The notes: generated from the letters alone by a model not told the origin. Shown: positions 28,809 through 37,852, numbered from the stretch's first letter. The stretch: 64,000 nucleotides of DNA from CAWBYL01 sp963793025 (GCA_963793025.1 CAWBYL010000006.1:124001-188000); one strand, 5' to 3'. Made by a program: numbers and translations.

Positions 28809-29171
28809 ATGACCTACGAAGAGTTCGTCTCCGACGTCGTCATGTGGGTCGAAGCGACTGGCGCGGCGATCATGGTGCTCGGCGGCCTCGGGGCCCTGCT
28901 CGGCGCAGCCGTCGCCGTGGCCCGGCCCCAGTCCAGGGCGGGCGCCTACAACCAGCTCCGTCGGAACCTGGGGCGGGCGATCCTGCTCGGCCTCGAGGTC
29001 CTGATCATCGGCGACATCGTGCGCACCATCATCGTCGACCCGACCATCGAGAGCGTGGCGGTGCTGGGTCTGATCGTGGTCATCAGGATCGTCCTGAGCT
29101 TCTCCCTGGAGATCGAGATGGAGGGCACCTGGCCCTGGAGCCGGTGGCGGAGCGAAAAGGCATCCTCCTGA
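28809..29171 (+). CDS. DUF1622 family membrane protein
   Basis: 120 residues with three predicted transmembrane segments (ATGAAIMVLGGLGALLGAAV, ILLGLEVLIIGDIVRTI, VAVLGLIVVIRIVLSFSLEI). The pattern RNLGRAILLGLEVL, IGDIVRTIIVDPTIESVAVLG and FSLEIEMEGTWPW is that of DUF1622 proteins. Function is unknown. It starts at the ATG at 28809 and is followed after 125 bp by the aldehyde dehydrogenase on the same strand. Confidence 0.88.
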   Translation: MTYEEFVSDVVMWVEATGAAIMVLGGLGALLGAAVAVARPQSRAGAYNQLRRNLGRAILLGLEVLIIGDIVRTIIVDPTIESVAVLGLIVVIRIVLSFSLEIEMEGTWPWSRWRSEKASS

Positions 29172-29296
29172 TGGATGGCCTCCGAGCTGGTCGCGCGGGC
29201 GCAGTGACCTCACCGGCTGATCGAGCCCGCAGGGGAAGGTCACCGACGGACGCGGGTAGGGAGACCAGGAGCCGTCCCAGCCCTTTGGAGCCGACC

Positions 29297-30934
29297 ATGA
29301 CCATCCCACCCATCGAGACGTTCGATCCGCAGCACGAGCTCCATCACGACGATGACGGGCCCGTTCACGAACCTGCGCCCGACCCGCAGAGCCGGATCGA
29401 CTCAGACCACCTTCGGCGTCTTGCCGAGATCGTCACCACGGTGGACGAGCGTCCCCGTCAGTCTTCGCACGCGCCCTTCGACGGGCACGTGATCGGGGAG
29501 GTCCCGGCCTGCGACGCCGACGACGTGGACGCCGCCGTGCGGCGGGCGCGGGCGGCCCAGCCGGCATGGGCGGGCCGGTCGCTCGAGGAACGTCGCCAGG
29601 TGCTGTTGCGGTTCCACGACCTGGTGCTGCTCCATCAGGACCGACTGCTCGACCTGACCCAGATGGAGACGGGCAAGGCGAGGTTGTCTGCCTTCGAGGA
29701 GCTGGCGGACGTGGCCATGACGGCGCGCTACTACGCCAACACCGCGGCCCGCCACCTCCGGCCCCGACGCCGTCAGGGGGCGTTGCCAGGGCTCACTCGC
29801 ACCACGGAGATGCACCACCCCAAGGGCGTGGTCGGCGTCATCAGCCCATGGAACTACCCGTTGACGCTGGCGGTGAGCGATGCCGTGGCCGCCTTGATGG
29901 CCGGCAACGCCGTCGTGCTCAAGCCCGACTCCGACACACCGTTCACGGCGCTGGCCGCCGTCGAACTGCTCCACGAGGCGGGCGTGCCTCACGACGTCTT
30001 CGGTGTCGTCACCGGGCCCGGATCGACCCTCGGTCCGCCGATGATCGAGCGGGTCGACTACCTGATGTTCACCGGTTCCACCGCCACCGGGCGCGTCATC
30101 GCCGAGCAGTGCGGGCGCCAGCTCGTCGGCTTCTCCGCCGAGCTCGGTGGCAAGAACCCCATGCTGGTGCTGGCCGACGCCGACGTCGACGCCACCGTCG
30201 AGGGGGCGGTGCGCGCCTGCTTCTCCAACACCGGCCAGCTGTGCATCAGCATCGAGCGCATGTACGTGGAGAGCGCCGTGTACGACCGCTTCGTTCCCGC
30301 CCTCGTCGAACGGGTCAGGTCGATGACCATCGGCGCCGGTCTCGACTGGGACCACGAGATGGGCTCGCTGGTGAGCCAGCAGCAGCTCGACACCGTGAGC
30401 GCCCACGTCGAGGACGCGGTGGGCAAGGGCGCGCGAGTGCTGACCGGTGGACGGGCCCGTCCCGATCTCGGTCCGCTGTTCTACGAGCCGACGCTGCTCG
30501 AGGACGTCACCGATGACATGGAACTGGCCCGCAACGAGACGTTCGGGCCGGTGGTGGCCATCGAGCGGGTCCGCGACGCCGAAGAGGGCGTGGCTCGGGC
30601 CAACGACACCTGCTACGGGCTGAACGCCAGCATCTGGACCAACGGACGGCGCGGAGAGATTCTGGCTCGTCGCATCCAGGCCGGAACGGTGAACGTCAAC
30701 GAGGGGTACGCCGCCACGTGGGCGTCGCTCGATGCGCCGATGGGCGGGATGAAGGAGTCAGGGATGGGACGGCGCCACGGCCGCGAGGGCATCACCAAGT
30801 ACACCGAACCCCAGACGATCTCCCGCCAACGTCTCCTGCCCATCGGGCCCATGCCCGGCATGCCGGTGGCGGCCTACGCCAAGATGATGACCGTGGGCCT
30901 GGCCACCCTTCGGCGCCTCCCCCTTCGACGTTGA
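29297..30934 (+). CDS. gabD2: Succinate-semialdehyde dehydrogenase-type aldehyde dehydrogenase
   Basis: 545 residues, ATG at 29297 with GGAG 7-8 bases upstream. NAD(P)-dependent oxidation of an aldehyde, probably succinate semialdehyde. Motifs are GVVGVISPWNYPLTLAV, KPDSDTPFTALAAVELL, FTGSTATGRVIAEQ, general base Glu in SAELGGKNPMLVL (~282) and nucleophile Cys in FSNTGQLCISIERMYV (~316), with ETFGPVVAIERV near the end. The CISIER version around the Cys is the one seen in actinobacterial GabD2 enzymes. The first ~40 residues are an acidic, His-rich extension before the core; its role is unknown. Confidence 0.88.
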   Translation: MTIPPIETFDPQHELHHDDDGPVHEPAPDPQSRIDSDHLRRLAEIVTTVDERPRQSSHAPFDGHVIGEVPACDADDVDAAVRRARAAQPAWAGRSLEERRQVLLRFHDLVLLHQDRLLDLTQMETGKARLSAFEELADVAMTARYYANTAARHLRPRRRQGALPGLTRTTEMHHPKGVVGVISPWNYPLTLAVSDAVAALMAGNAVVLKPDSDTPFTALAAVELLHEAGVPHDVFGVVTGPGSTLGPPMIERVDYLMFTGSTATGRVIAEQCGRQLVGFSAELGGKNPMLVLADADVDATVEGAVRACFSNTGQLCISIERMYVESAVYDRFVPALVERVRSMTIGAGLDWDHEMGSLVSQQQLDTVSAHVEDAVGKGARVLTGGRARPDLGPLFYEPTLLEDVTDDMELARNETFGPVVAIERVRDAEEGVARANDTCYGLNASIWTNGRRGEILARRIQAGTVNVNEGYAATWASLDAPMGGMKESGMGRRHGREGITKYTEPQTISRQRLLPIGPMPGMPVAAYAKMMTVGLATLRRLPLRR

Positions 30935-30990
30935 CCCGCCGGCGCTCCGGCCTCGAGCAGTTCCGGATGCCGGCCCGACACGGATCGGAC

Positions 30991-31028
30991 GGCCTCACCG
31001 AACCCGGCCGGTCGGGCTCGGTGAGGCC
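30991..31028. terminator. Strong hairpin between convergent genes
   Basis: Eleven perfect pairs (GGCCTCACCGA with its complement) plus four further pairs after a single mismatch, with a six-base loop. It lies in the 117-bp gap between the convergent aldehyde dehydrogenase and RidA genes and can serve both strands. No long T-run follows. Confidence 0.6.
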
Positions 31029-31051
31029 CCCTGGTCGGCGGCGTGCCCCAC

Positions 31052-31486
31052 TCAGGTGACGGCGGTCGCTTCCAGCTCCACCGCCATACCGGGAATCGCC
31101 AGGCGGCTGACGCCGACCAGGCTGCTGGCGGGCCGACACCCGCCGGCCGCGAGGCGACCGGCGAAGGTGCCGTAGGCGGCGAAGAAGCCGTCCATGTCGG
31201 TGGTGAAGATGGTCAGGCGCACGACGTCGCCGAGGGCGAGGCCGGCGGCGGCGAGGACGCTTTCGACGTTGTCCATGGCGACGTCGATCTGTCCGGAGAT
31301 GTCGTCGGCGCAGCACAGGTTGCCGTCGGCGTCGACCGGACCCTGTCCGGCGATCAGGAGCAGGCGGGACGGTGCTCGCAGGTCGACGGCCTGGGAGTAC
31401 CCGAAGCCCTCCTGCCAGCGCCAGGGGTTGACATCGCGGCGCTGGAAGGCTTCGGAGACGGTGTCGGGAGTGGTTTGGGTGGACAT
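31052..31486 (-). CDS. RidA/YjgF family protein
   Basis: 144 residues; ATG at 31486 with AAGGAG upstream. YjgF/YER057c/UK114 fold: WQEGFGYSQAVDLRAPSRLLLIAGQGPVD, then MDNVESVLAAAGLALGDVVRLTIFTTDMD, ending SLVGVSRLAIPGMAVELEATAV. The Arg that binds carboxylates in deaminating RidA proteins (expected near C-R-P-A-S) is present in GGCRPASSLVGV. Reactive enamine/imine deamination is the known activity of the family. It follows the hemerythrin-like gene after 47 bp and is probably co-transcribed with it. Confidence 0.88.
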   Translation of the reverse strand: MSTQTTPDTVSEAFQRRDVNPWRWQEGFGYSQAVDLRAPSRLLLIAGQGPVDADGNLCCADDISGQIDVAMDNVESVLAAAGLALGDVVRLTIFTTDMDGFFAAYGTFAGRLAAGGCRPASSLVGVSRLAIPGMAVELEATAVT

Positions 31487-31533
31487 GGTCGGTTCTCCTT
31501 GACTGGATTCGGTTCGGGTGGTGGTGCGTGTCT

Positions 31534-32244
31534 TCAGCCGTCGAGGCGTCGGGTGAGCTGGTCGAAGTCGTGGCGGTCGAGCACCGAGGCGGCGAGGCCG
31601 AGCACGCCCTGGAACGCCTCGGGCGGCGCCCCCGCCCTCATGCCGGACAGCATCTCGACGCGGTCGTCGAGGTTCATGGCCGGGAGCATGACGGCCAGGC
31701 TGGTGATCATGTCCTCGGGCGGCATGGTCTGGACGATCTGCTCGTGGATGCCCACGACCGCCTCGATGCCGATGGCCAACTCGAGCGCCGGCATCACGAT
31801 CCGTTCCTCCATGTCCTGGTGGGCGAGGTAGGCGCTGGCGAACGAAGCCAGGTCGAGGTAGGTCAGGTGAACGAGCCTCCGTCGGTCCACGGGGGCTTCC
31901 GTCGCGCTCCGGGCCCGGTCGGCGATGGTGGTGATCCGGTGATCGAGCATCTCGTGGTCGGCCAGGATCACGGAGGCGTGGTCGGGCAGATGGGTCTGCA
32001 AGGCGGGGTCGATGGAGGTGTCCTCGTGGTGGGCGTGCAGCGCCAACAGGTCGACCACGGAGTCGATGTGGTCGACGAGGGCGACGACCGCGCACTGGTC
32101 ACCCGGATCGACGGACCCGGCGGTGGCGGTCACCGCGAAGAGCTCGGCGCGGATGCCCTTGTGGACGTCTCGGTACAGGTCGAACAGCACGGCGGGTGGG
32201 GCGAAGCTGACCGGGTTGGCGGCGTACGGGTGGGTGACGGTCAT
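31534..32244 (-). CDS. Hemerythrin-domain protein
   Basis: 236 residues; ATG at 32244 preceded by GAGGAG. A four-helix di-iron hemerythrin-like domain is indicated by LYRDVHKGIRAELF, LALHAHHEDTSIDPAL, DHEMLDHRI and SAYLAHQDMEERIVMPAL, supplying the His, Glu and Asp ligands in the expected order. Likely binds O2 or NO, or acts in iron/redox sensing. A second part (~150-236) is helical and may be another hemerythrin-like half. First gene of an operon with RidA; divergent from the PPOX genes across a 137-bp gap that holds an inverted repeat. Confidence 0.85.
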   Translation of the reverse strand: MTVTHPYAANPVSFAPPAVLFDLYRDVHKGIRAELFAVTATAGSVDPGDQCAVVALVDHIDSVVDLLALHAHHEDTSIDPALQTHLPDHASVILADHEMLDHRITTIADRARSATEAPVDRRRLVHLTYLDLASFASAYLAHQDMEERIVMPALELAIGIEAVVGIHEQIVQTMPPEDMITSLAVMLPAMNLDDRVEMLSGMRAGAPPEAFQGVLGLAASVLDRHDFDQLTRRLDG

Positions 32245-32290
32245 GAGACTGCTCCTCACTGGGTCGGCGGCTGACGGGTTCGGGCCGCTC

Positions 32291-32309
32291 GTGTCGTCAT
32301 CATCGACAC
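32291..32309. promoter_or_regulatory. Inverted repeat GTGTCG-N7-CGACAC in divergent promoter region
   Basis: Perfect 6-bp arms with a 7-base spacer, located 47 bp before the hemerythrin start and 73 bp before the PPOX start. Size and position fit a dimeric repressor site controlling both directions. No regulator gene is identified as its partner, though the PPOX-GAF protein at 32846 has a winged-helix-like C-terminus. Confidence 0.4.
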
Positions 32310-32381
32310 TGTCGAGAGACCTCGTTCCTCAGTCCGTCGTAAGATCACCGGCAGAGTTTCTTAAGCAGCTGGGCGGCGCCG

Positions 32382-32849
32382 ATGTTCACGGCCGAACAGG
32401 TCGACTTCCTGCAATCCGGGTGTGGATTGATCGTCGGATCGGGGGACGCCGACAACGCTCCCCGAGCGAGCCGGGCGTGGGGTCTGGAGGTCGGTGAGGA
32501 CTCGTCGGTGCGGGTCCTCCTCGACGCCGGCGAGGCGTCGCTGCTCGACAACCTGCAGGCCACCGGTCGGCTCTCGATCACGGGCGGCAACGTGCTCACC
32601 CTGCGCATGATCCAACTGAAGGGCCGCGTCGTGGCCGTACGGCCGGCATCGGCCGCCGACCGCGACGTCTCACAGCGCTACCGGGACCTCTTCTTCGAGT
32701 CGGTGAAGGTCGTCGACTCGATCCCGAGGCACCTCATGGAGCGGCTGGTGCCGACCGACATGGTGGTGGTCCACCTGGTCGTCGACGAGTTCTTCGACCA
32801 GACCCCGGGGCCATCGGCGGGCCGCCTCCTCGGACGGAGCGAAGGATGA
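32382..32849 (+). CDS. PPOX-type split-barrel flavin-binding protein
   Basis: 155 residues. Pyridoxamine-5'-phosphate-oxidase-like fold: GLIVGSGDADNAPRASRAWG near the N-terminus, then LQATGRLSITGGNVLTLRMIQLKGRVV and a C-terminal VDEFFDQTPGPSAGR. It may bind FMN, F420 or haem; no catalytic assignment is possible. Its last bases overlap the start of the next gene (ATGA), so the two PPOX-type proteins are made together. Confidence 0.8.
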   Translation: MFTAEQVDFLQSGCGLIVGSGDADNAPRASRAWGLEVGEDSSVRVLLDAGEASLLDNLQATGRLSITGGNVLTLRMIQLKGRVVAVRPASAADRDVSQRYRDLFFESVKVVDSIPRHLMERLVPTDMVVVHLVVDEFFDQTPGPSAGRLLGRSEG

Positions 32850-34225
32850 CCGAGGTGTCGGTCTCCTCCATCGAGGCGTGCTTCTCGGGCGTGGTGCCGG
32901 CGGTGATCGCCACGACTGCACCGGACGGCACGCCGAACGTGACCTACCTGACCCGGGTGCACCCCGTGGACGACGAACGCGTCGCCCTCTCCAACCAGTT
33001 CTTCTCGAAGACCGCGGCAAACCTGGCCCAGAACCCCCGGGCGTCGCTGCTCGTGGTGGAACCGGCGACCCACCAGGAGTACCGGCTGACCATGGTCTAC
33101 GAGCGCACCGAGCGCCGCGGACCGGTGTTCGAGCGTCTGCGGGCCGATGTCGACGCGGTTGCGGCCATCACCGGTATGCAGGACGTCTTCCGCCTGCGCG
33201 CTGCTGACATCTACCGGGTCCTCGACATCGAGATGCTCGAACCCAACCCCGAGGTACCGGCGCCCGAGGCGGCAGCGGCGCGGGCACCTGACGCGGTGGA
33301 CATCGGCGAGATGTCCCGCCGCATGGCACGCTGCCAGGATCTCGACACGCTCGTCTCGGTCACCATCGCCGGTCTCGTCGAGGTGCTCCGGTACGACCAC
33401 GTGCACCTGCTACTCCTGGACGAGACGCAACGAAGGCTCTACACGGTGGCCAGCGGCGGCTACGACGCCGAGAGCGTCGGTTCCGAGGTGGCCGTCGGCG
33501 CCGGAGTCGTGGGCATGGCCGCCGAGCTCGGGGCCGCGGTGCGGGTGGGGAACCTCGGCCAGATGGCCAAGTACGCGGAGACGATCCGGCGGGAGTGGAT
33601 CGAAGAGGGGGGCGACGACCGGGGGTCGGTGGTGCCGATGCCCGGTCTGCCCGGGGCCCAGAGCCGGATGGCGGTCCCGGCCGTGGCGCTGGGCCAGGTG
33701 CTCGGCGTTCTCGTGGCCGAGAGCACCACGCCGGTGGCCTTCGGTCGCGAGGACGAAGCGGCGCTCGTGGTGGTCGCATCGCTGTTCGCCGGGACCTACG
33801 AGGCGCTCGGTGCCGAGGAGCGGGCGGCCGACGCCACGGTGGCCCGGCCCGACTCGGGGTGGCCGGTGCCGGCGACAGCTCCCTCCGGTCGTACCAACGT
33901 CAGGTTCTACGCCGTCGACGGCAGCACGTTCGTGGACGACGAGTATCTGATCAAGGGGGTGGCCGGACGCATCCTCTGGTCGCTCCTCGGCCAGCACGCC
34001 GCCACCGGTCGGGTCGAGTTCACCAACCGTGAGCTGCGCCTCGACCCGAGCCTCCAGATGCCGGGGTTCAAGGACAACCTCGAGAGCCGGCTCGTGCTGC
34101 TGGCCCGGCGCCTCGATGAACGTGAGGCTCCCGTTCGCCTGGCCAAGACCGGGCGCGGACGGTTTCGGATGGACCTGGCCACCACGGTCACGCTGGAGGC
34201 GGCCGGACCGGCGACGCCCGACTGA
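32846..34225 (+). CDS. PPOX-GAF fusion protein with C-terminal winged-helix-like region
   Basis: 459 residues in three parts. Residues 1-140 are a second split barrel (PAVIATTAPDGTPNVTYLTRVHPVDDERVALS). Residues ~155-320 are a GAF domain (ARCQDLDTLVSVTIAGLVEV, HVHLLLLDETQRRLYTVASGGYD, VLGVLVAESTTPVAFGREDE). The last ~110 residues (DEYLIKGVAGRILWSLLGQ, FTNRELRLDP, FKDNLESRLVLLARRL) resemble the winged-helix tail found on GAF and cyclase-type sensor proteins. A flavin- or haem-based sensor is plausible. Overlaps the preceding PPOX gene. Confidence 0.82.
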   Translation: MTEVSVSSIEACFSGVVPAVIATTAPDGTPNVTYLTRVHPVDDERVALSNQFFSKTAANLAQNPRASLLVVEPATHQEYRLTMVYERTERRGPVFERLRADVDAVAAITGMQDVFRLRAADIYRVLDIEMLEPNPEVPAPEAAAARAPDAVDIGEMSRRMARCQDLDTLVSVTIAGLVEVLRYDHVHLLLLDETQRRLYTVASGGYDAESVGSEVAVGAGVVGMAAELGAAVRVGNLGQMAKYAETIRREWIEEGGDDRGSVVPMPGLPGAQSRMAVPAVALGQVLGVLVAESTTPVAFGREDEAALVVVASLFAGTYEALGAEERAADATVARPDSGWPVPATAPSGRTNVRFYAVDGSTFVDDEYLIKGVAGRILWSLLGQHAATGRVEFTNRELRLDPSLQMPGFKDNLESRLVLLARRLDEREAPVRLAKTGRGRFRMDLATTVTLEAAGPATPD

Positions 34226-34357
34226 CGGGCCCACTCCGCGTCGGTCGTTCGTCGTGAGAGGGCGCGCCCAACCCGTTCATCCACTCCGGGTCTGGTTCGG
34301 CCGCGTCGCCCCTCCGATGCGTACGCTCGGCGTCGGGCGACCCCGGGGAGGGCATCG

Positions 34358-35620
34358 ATGGTCACGGAGCCAGGCGCGGACGGCGGCCGCGAGAGCGATG
34401 ACACGGCCGAGACGCCGCCCGGTGCTCCGGGTCCGATGGTCGGCATCCGAGTGGTCGACGTGGGCGTCTTCGTGGCTGGTCCGTCGGTGGGTGCTGTCCT
34501 CGCCGACTGGGGTGCCGATGTGCTCAAGGTCGAGCCGCCCTTCGGTGATCCCTTCCGGCACATGGTCAGCATCGGACCGCAGGGCGTGAACCCTCCGTTC
34601 GAGCTCGACAACCGGGGGAAGCGGTCCATCGGGCTCGACCTCTCCTCCGAGGCCGGACGGGAGGTTCTCGAACGGGCTCTCGCCGACGCCGACGTGTTCC
34701 TCACCAACCTGCGGATGGGCACCCTCGAGGCTCTGGGGCTCGATCCGGCGTCCCTCGTCGGGCGGTTCCCCCGTCTGGTCGTCGCCACGATGAACGGCTT
34801 CGGCGATCGCGGCCCCGATCGCGACCGGCCGAGCTACGACATGGGTGGCTTCTGGGCCCGGTCCGGTCTGGCCGCGATGCACACCGTGGACGGCGACGCC
34901 CCGCCGATCCTGCGCGGCGCCACCGGTGATCATCACTCGGCGATGTCGTTGACGGCGGGGGTGTGTGCGGCGCTGTTCGCCCGGAGCAGCACTGGTCGGG
35001 GCGGCCACGTGGGCACCTCGCTGCTGCGCAACGGGCTGTGGGGCCTGGGTCAGGACGCCACCACCGCGCTCCGGGTCGGCGTGGCCATGCCGAGCGGTGG
35101 CGGTCGGACCGCCTGCGCCAATCCCGTCTACAACCCCTACCGGACCGCCGACGGTCGCTGGCTCTGGCTGCTCGGGCTCCAGCCCGAACGGCACTGGCCG
35201 CTCGTCGCCGTGGCCCTCGACCGTCCCGAGTGGCTGGGTGACGAGCGCTTCACCGAGGTCGCTGGCCGCCGCGAGAACGCGGCCGACCTCGTCGCCCTGA
35301 TGGATGAGGTGTTCGCCACCCGCACGCTGGCCGAGTGGACTCCGATCCTCGAGGATGCCGGGGTGTGGTGGGAGCCGGTGCTCACCCTCCCCGAGGTGCT
35401 GGCGCACCCCCAGACCTCGGCCAGCGGGGCGATCGGCGAGGTGCCCGGTGTGGGGGCCCCGATGCCGGCCATCGCTGCGCCGGTCGACTTCGACGCCCGC
35501 ACACCGATGACGTCGGTCCCTGTGCCGACCTATGGGCAGCACACCATCGAGGTGCTGGCCGAGCTCGGCTACTCCGATGAGGAGGTGGCGGCCCTGCGGG
35601 AGGCCGGCTCCGCCTTCTGA
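34358..35620 (+). CDS. CaiB/BaiF CoA transferase
   Basis: 420 residues; ATG with GGGGAGGG five bases upstream. Class III CoA transferase: IRVVDVGVFVAGPSVGAVLADWGADVLKVEPP, DNRGKRSIGLDL, TNLRMGTLEALGLDP, and RPSYDMGGFWARSGL carrying the catalytic Asp (~160). The C-terminus has the usual PVLTLPEVLAHPQ and QHTIEVLAELGYSDEEV. It moves CoA between organic acids; donor and acceptor are unknown. This copy differs clearly from the Mct-like transferase at 15006-16340. It stands between a sensor gene and a DUF427 gene. Confidence 0.9.
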   Translation: MVTEPGADGGRESDDTAETPPGAPGPMVGIRVVDVGVFVAGPSVGAVLADWGADVLKVEPPFGDPFRHMVSIGPQGVNPPFELDNRGKRSIGLDLSSEAGREVLERALADADVFLTNLRMGTLEALGLDPASLVGRFPRLVVATMNGFGDRGPDRDRPSYDMGGFWARSGLAAMHTVDGDAPPILRGATGDHHSAMSLTAGVCAALFARSSTGRGGHVGTSLLRNGLWGLGQDATTALRVGVAMPSGGGRTACANPVYNPYRTADGRWLWLLGLQPERHWPLVAVALDRPEWLGDERFTEVAGRRENAADLVALMDEVFATRTLAEWTPILEDAGVWWEPVLTLPEVLAHPQTSASGAIGEVPGVGAPMPAIAAPVDFDARTPMTSVPVPTYGQHTIEVLAELGYSDEEVAALREAGSAF

Positions 35621-35709
35621 GCGGGTCGCAGGGCCGTATCCGCAGACGCGATCTTGTTCCTGCACCACGGCGCTGTCGGTCGCCCGTCGCCGGGCCATCC
35701 TGCGCCGGT

Positions 35710-36420
35710 TCAGGCGGTAGGCCGGCCCTCGTTCCAGCCGACGGGGAGGTCGGCGACCACCTGGACCTTCTCCGGGTCGAAGCTCAGGAAGCCGGCGATG
35801 AGCGCGCTCTCGGCGAGGGGGTCGTCGTAGCTCCAGGCGACGTCGTCGATCGCCGTGTCGCCGACGACCGCCGCCCAGTAGGTGGCTACGCCCTTGTAGT
35901 TGCACCAGCTGATGGTGTCGGTTCGGCGCAGCAGATCCGTCCGCACGTGGACCGGGTCGACGTACAGACAGGGATCGAGGGTCGTCTCGAACACGATGAC
36001 CGTGTCCTCGGTGTCGACCAGTTCGATGCCGGCCGCCTCGACCCGCAGACGGCGTGTGGTCGGGCGGCAGTCCGCGCGGTGGTACGGGTTCGGTGGATAC
36101 GAGGAGACGATGCGGCGTCCTTCCTCGTACCACTCGTCGACGGCCTCCCAGGGGACGCAGACGAAGCCGGGGGCGTCGGGTTCGGCCGTGCGGGGGAGGG
36201 TCTCGTCGACCTCGTCGGGGGGGAAGGCATAGGCCAGGAAGTGCTTCGGTCGGTGCACGAGGAGGGCTCGCTCGGTGTCGATCACGACCCGTCCGCCGAC
36301 GATGGCTCTGATGCGCCGGGGGTGAGGCTCCACGTAGGTGAGGTGGTCGGGAACCGGAGACGAGAACCAACCGGCGCGACCCGGTCCGCCGAGGGGCCCG
36401 CGAGGGGTGGCCAGCGACAT
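35710..36420 (-). CDS. DUF427 protein with two tandem domains
   Basis: 236 residues; ATG at 36420 with AGGAAG upstream. Two DUF427 units can be seen: residues ~28-115 (RIRAIVGGRVVIDTERALLV ... YHRADCRP) and ~120-225 (LRVEAAGIELVDTEDTVIVFET ... ISWCNYKGVATYWAAVVG), the second with the family's W-C-x-Y-K-G-x-A-x-Y-W signature. Function of the family is unknown. Divergent from the DUF427-thioesterase fusion at 36588, a pairing that suggests a shared pathway. Confidence 0.87.
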   Translation of the reverse strand: MSLATPRGPLGGPGRAGWFSSPVPDHLTYVEPHPRRIRAIVGGRVVIDTERALLVHRPKHFLAYAFPPDEVDETLPRTAEPDAPGFVCVPWEAVDEWYEEGRRIVSSYPPNPYHRADCRPTTRRLRVEAAGIELVDTEDTVIVFETTLDPCLYVDPVHVRTDLLRRTDTISWCNYKGVATYWAAVVGDTAIDDVAWSYDDPLAESALIAGFLSFDPEKVQVVADLPVGWNEGRPTA

Positions 36421-36587
36421 CAGCGCTTCCTGTCGGGCGTGGTTCGGGCCCTTGGCATGACCGCGTCGAGCCACCGAGTCGCCAGGGCGAACGCCCCCAC
36501 CGTGTCGACCCGATTGCTGCCTGGCTGCATGAGCACGTCGGTGATCCCTTCGAAGGCCCCACCGTGCCATGGACGGAACGAGGCTGC

Positions 36588-37844
36588 ATGATGATCAACG
36601 TGAGTGACAGCACGATCCGTCCCTGTCCGACGCGGGCGCGCGCGTCATGGGGGGACCTCGTGCTGGCGGAGTCGGATCGGGCGCTGAGGGTCGACAGTCC
36701 CGGTCGGACCCCGACGCTCTGGTTCCCCTGGGAGGACGTCCGTGTCGCCGCCCTCCACACCGGCGGGACGAAGCGATGGGACGACGGGACCGTCGAGAGC
36801 TTCGACGTCGACGGTCCTGCACCCGGCCCCTCCGACGCCGTCACCTGGGTCGACCGGCCGCAGGGGCCCCGAGACGGGATCGGGGTGGTCCGTCGGTTGG
36901 TCACGCCACCGCTCGGCCTCGAGTCTCTCCAGGGCCACGCCACCATCGACCCCGGTCGCGCCGTCGTCGAGCTCGTCGACACCGACGATCCACGCGCCGT
37001 GAGCATCACTCGCTTCCCGAACTGGGGCGACGCCGCCGACCTGATGGCGATCCTCGACAGTCGCGCCGTGGTACACGACGTCACCCGCCCCGTCGTCGAG
37101 GGCAGCCAGCTCCTCGGCCAGGCGGTGGTGGCGGCCATGCGCTCCGTACCTGGTCGGCGGGTGGTGTCCGCCCACATGGTGTTCCTGCGGGCCGCCAGTG
37201 CGAACGAACCCCTCGACATCGAGCTCGACGAGCTCACGAGTGGGCGTACCTTCTCGGCCCTGGCCGCCCGCATCACCCAGGGTGATCGCCTGATCGCCAG
37301 CGGCACGCTGTTGGTCGGCGTTCCTGGCCCCGACGTCGTGCGCCACTCTGCTGACGCCGCCGGCGTGTCCGGGCCCTACGACGCCGTGGCCTACGACATG
37401 GGCGTGACCGGTCGCGACCTGCGGGTCGTCGACGCCGCCTACACCGACGATCCCGCGGCCCCCGTGGGGGCCCCCTCCATCGACACCTGGGTCCGCTTCC
37501 GAGAGGTGCCCGCCGATGGCGCCGTCCACGCCGGGCTGCTGACGCAGTTCACCGGTCACATGAGCATCGCCGCCGCGCTCCGCCCTCACGCAGGGGTCGG
37601 TCAGATCGAGGCCCATCGCACCATCTCGACCGCGATCAACGCCATCGCCATCTCGTTCCACGCCGACGTCCACATGGACGAGTGGGTCCTCTACCGGCAC
37701 CTCGCCACCGTCGTGGCCGACGGCATGGCGCATTCGGAGTGTCGGGTCCACGACCTCGCCGGCGCGCTCGTGGCCTCGTTCACCGTCGACGCCATGCTCC
37801 GGCCGCTCGACCGCTCGAAGCCGGACGCGGCCACGGCGTTGTAG
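36588..37844 (+). CDS. DUF427-like domain fused to acyl-CoA thioesterase
   Basis: 418 residues from ATG 36588, preceded by GAGG; ATG 36564 lacks such a site. Residues ~8-95 resemble a DUF427 unit (ARASWGDLVLAESDRALRVDS, WFPWEDVRVAALHTGGTKRWDDG). From ~residue 140 the protein is a TesB-type double-hotdog thioesterase: LLGQAVVAAMRSVPGRRVVSAHMVFLRAAS in the first hotdog, and FTGHMSIAAALRPH, AINAIAISFHADVHMDEWVLYRHL, GMAHSECRVHDLAGALVAS in the second, with the Asp/Gln-type catalytic region. It would hydrolyse acyl-CoA. The fusion and the divergent DUF427 neighbour tie DUF427 to acyl-CoA metabolism. Confidence 0.8.
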   Translation: MMINVSDSTIRPCPTRARASWGDLVLAESDRALRVDSPGRTPTLWFPWEDVRVAALHTGGTKRWDDGTVESFDVDGPAPGPSDAVTWVDRPQGPRDGIGVVRRLVTPPLGLESLQGHATIDPGRAVVELVDTDDPRAVSITRFPNWGDAADLMAILDSRAVVHDVTRPVVEGSQLLGQAVVAAMRSVPGRRVVSAHMVFLRAASANEPLDIELDELTSGRTFSALAARITQGDRLIASGTLLVGVPGPDVVRHSADAAGVSGPYDAVAYDMGVTGRDLRVVDAAYTDDPAAPVGAPSIDTWVRFREVPADGAVHAGLLTQFTGHMSIAAALRPHAGVGQIEAHRTISTAINAIAISFHADVHMDEWVLYRHLATVVADGMAHSECRVHDLAGALVASFTVDAMLRPLDRSKPDAATAL

Positions 37845-37852
37845 CTCGGTCG

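Noticed and set aside
34277..37306. Minus-strand open frame of 1009 codons
   Set aside because: Covers the CoA transferase and thioesterase genes in antisense; only its 35710-36420 part is coding, as the DUF427 gene.
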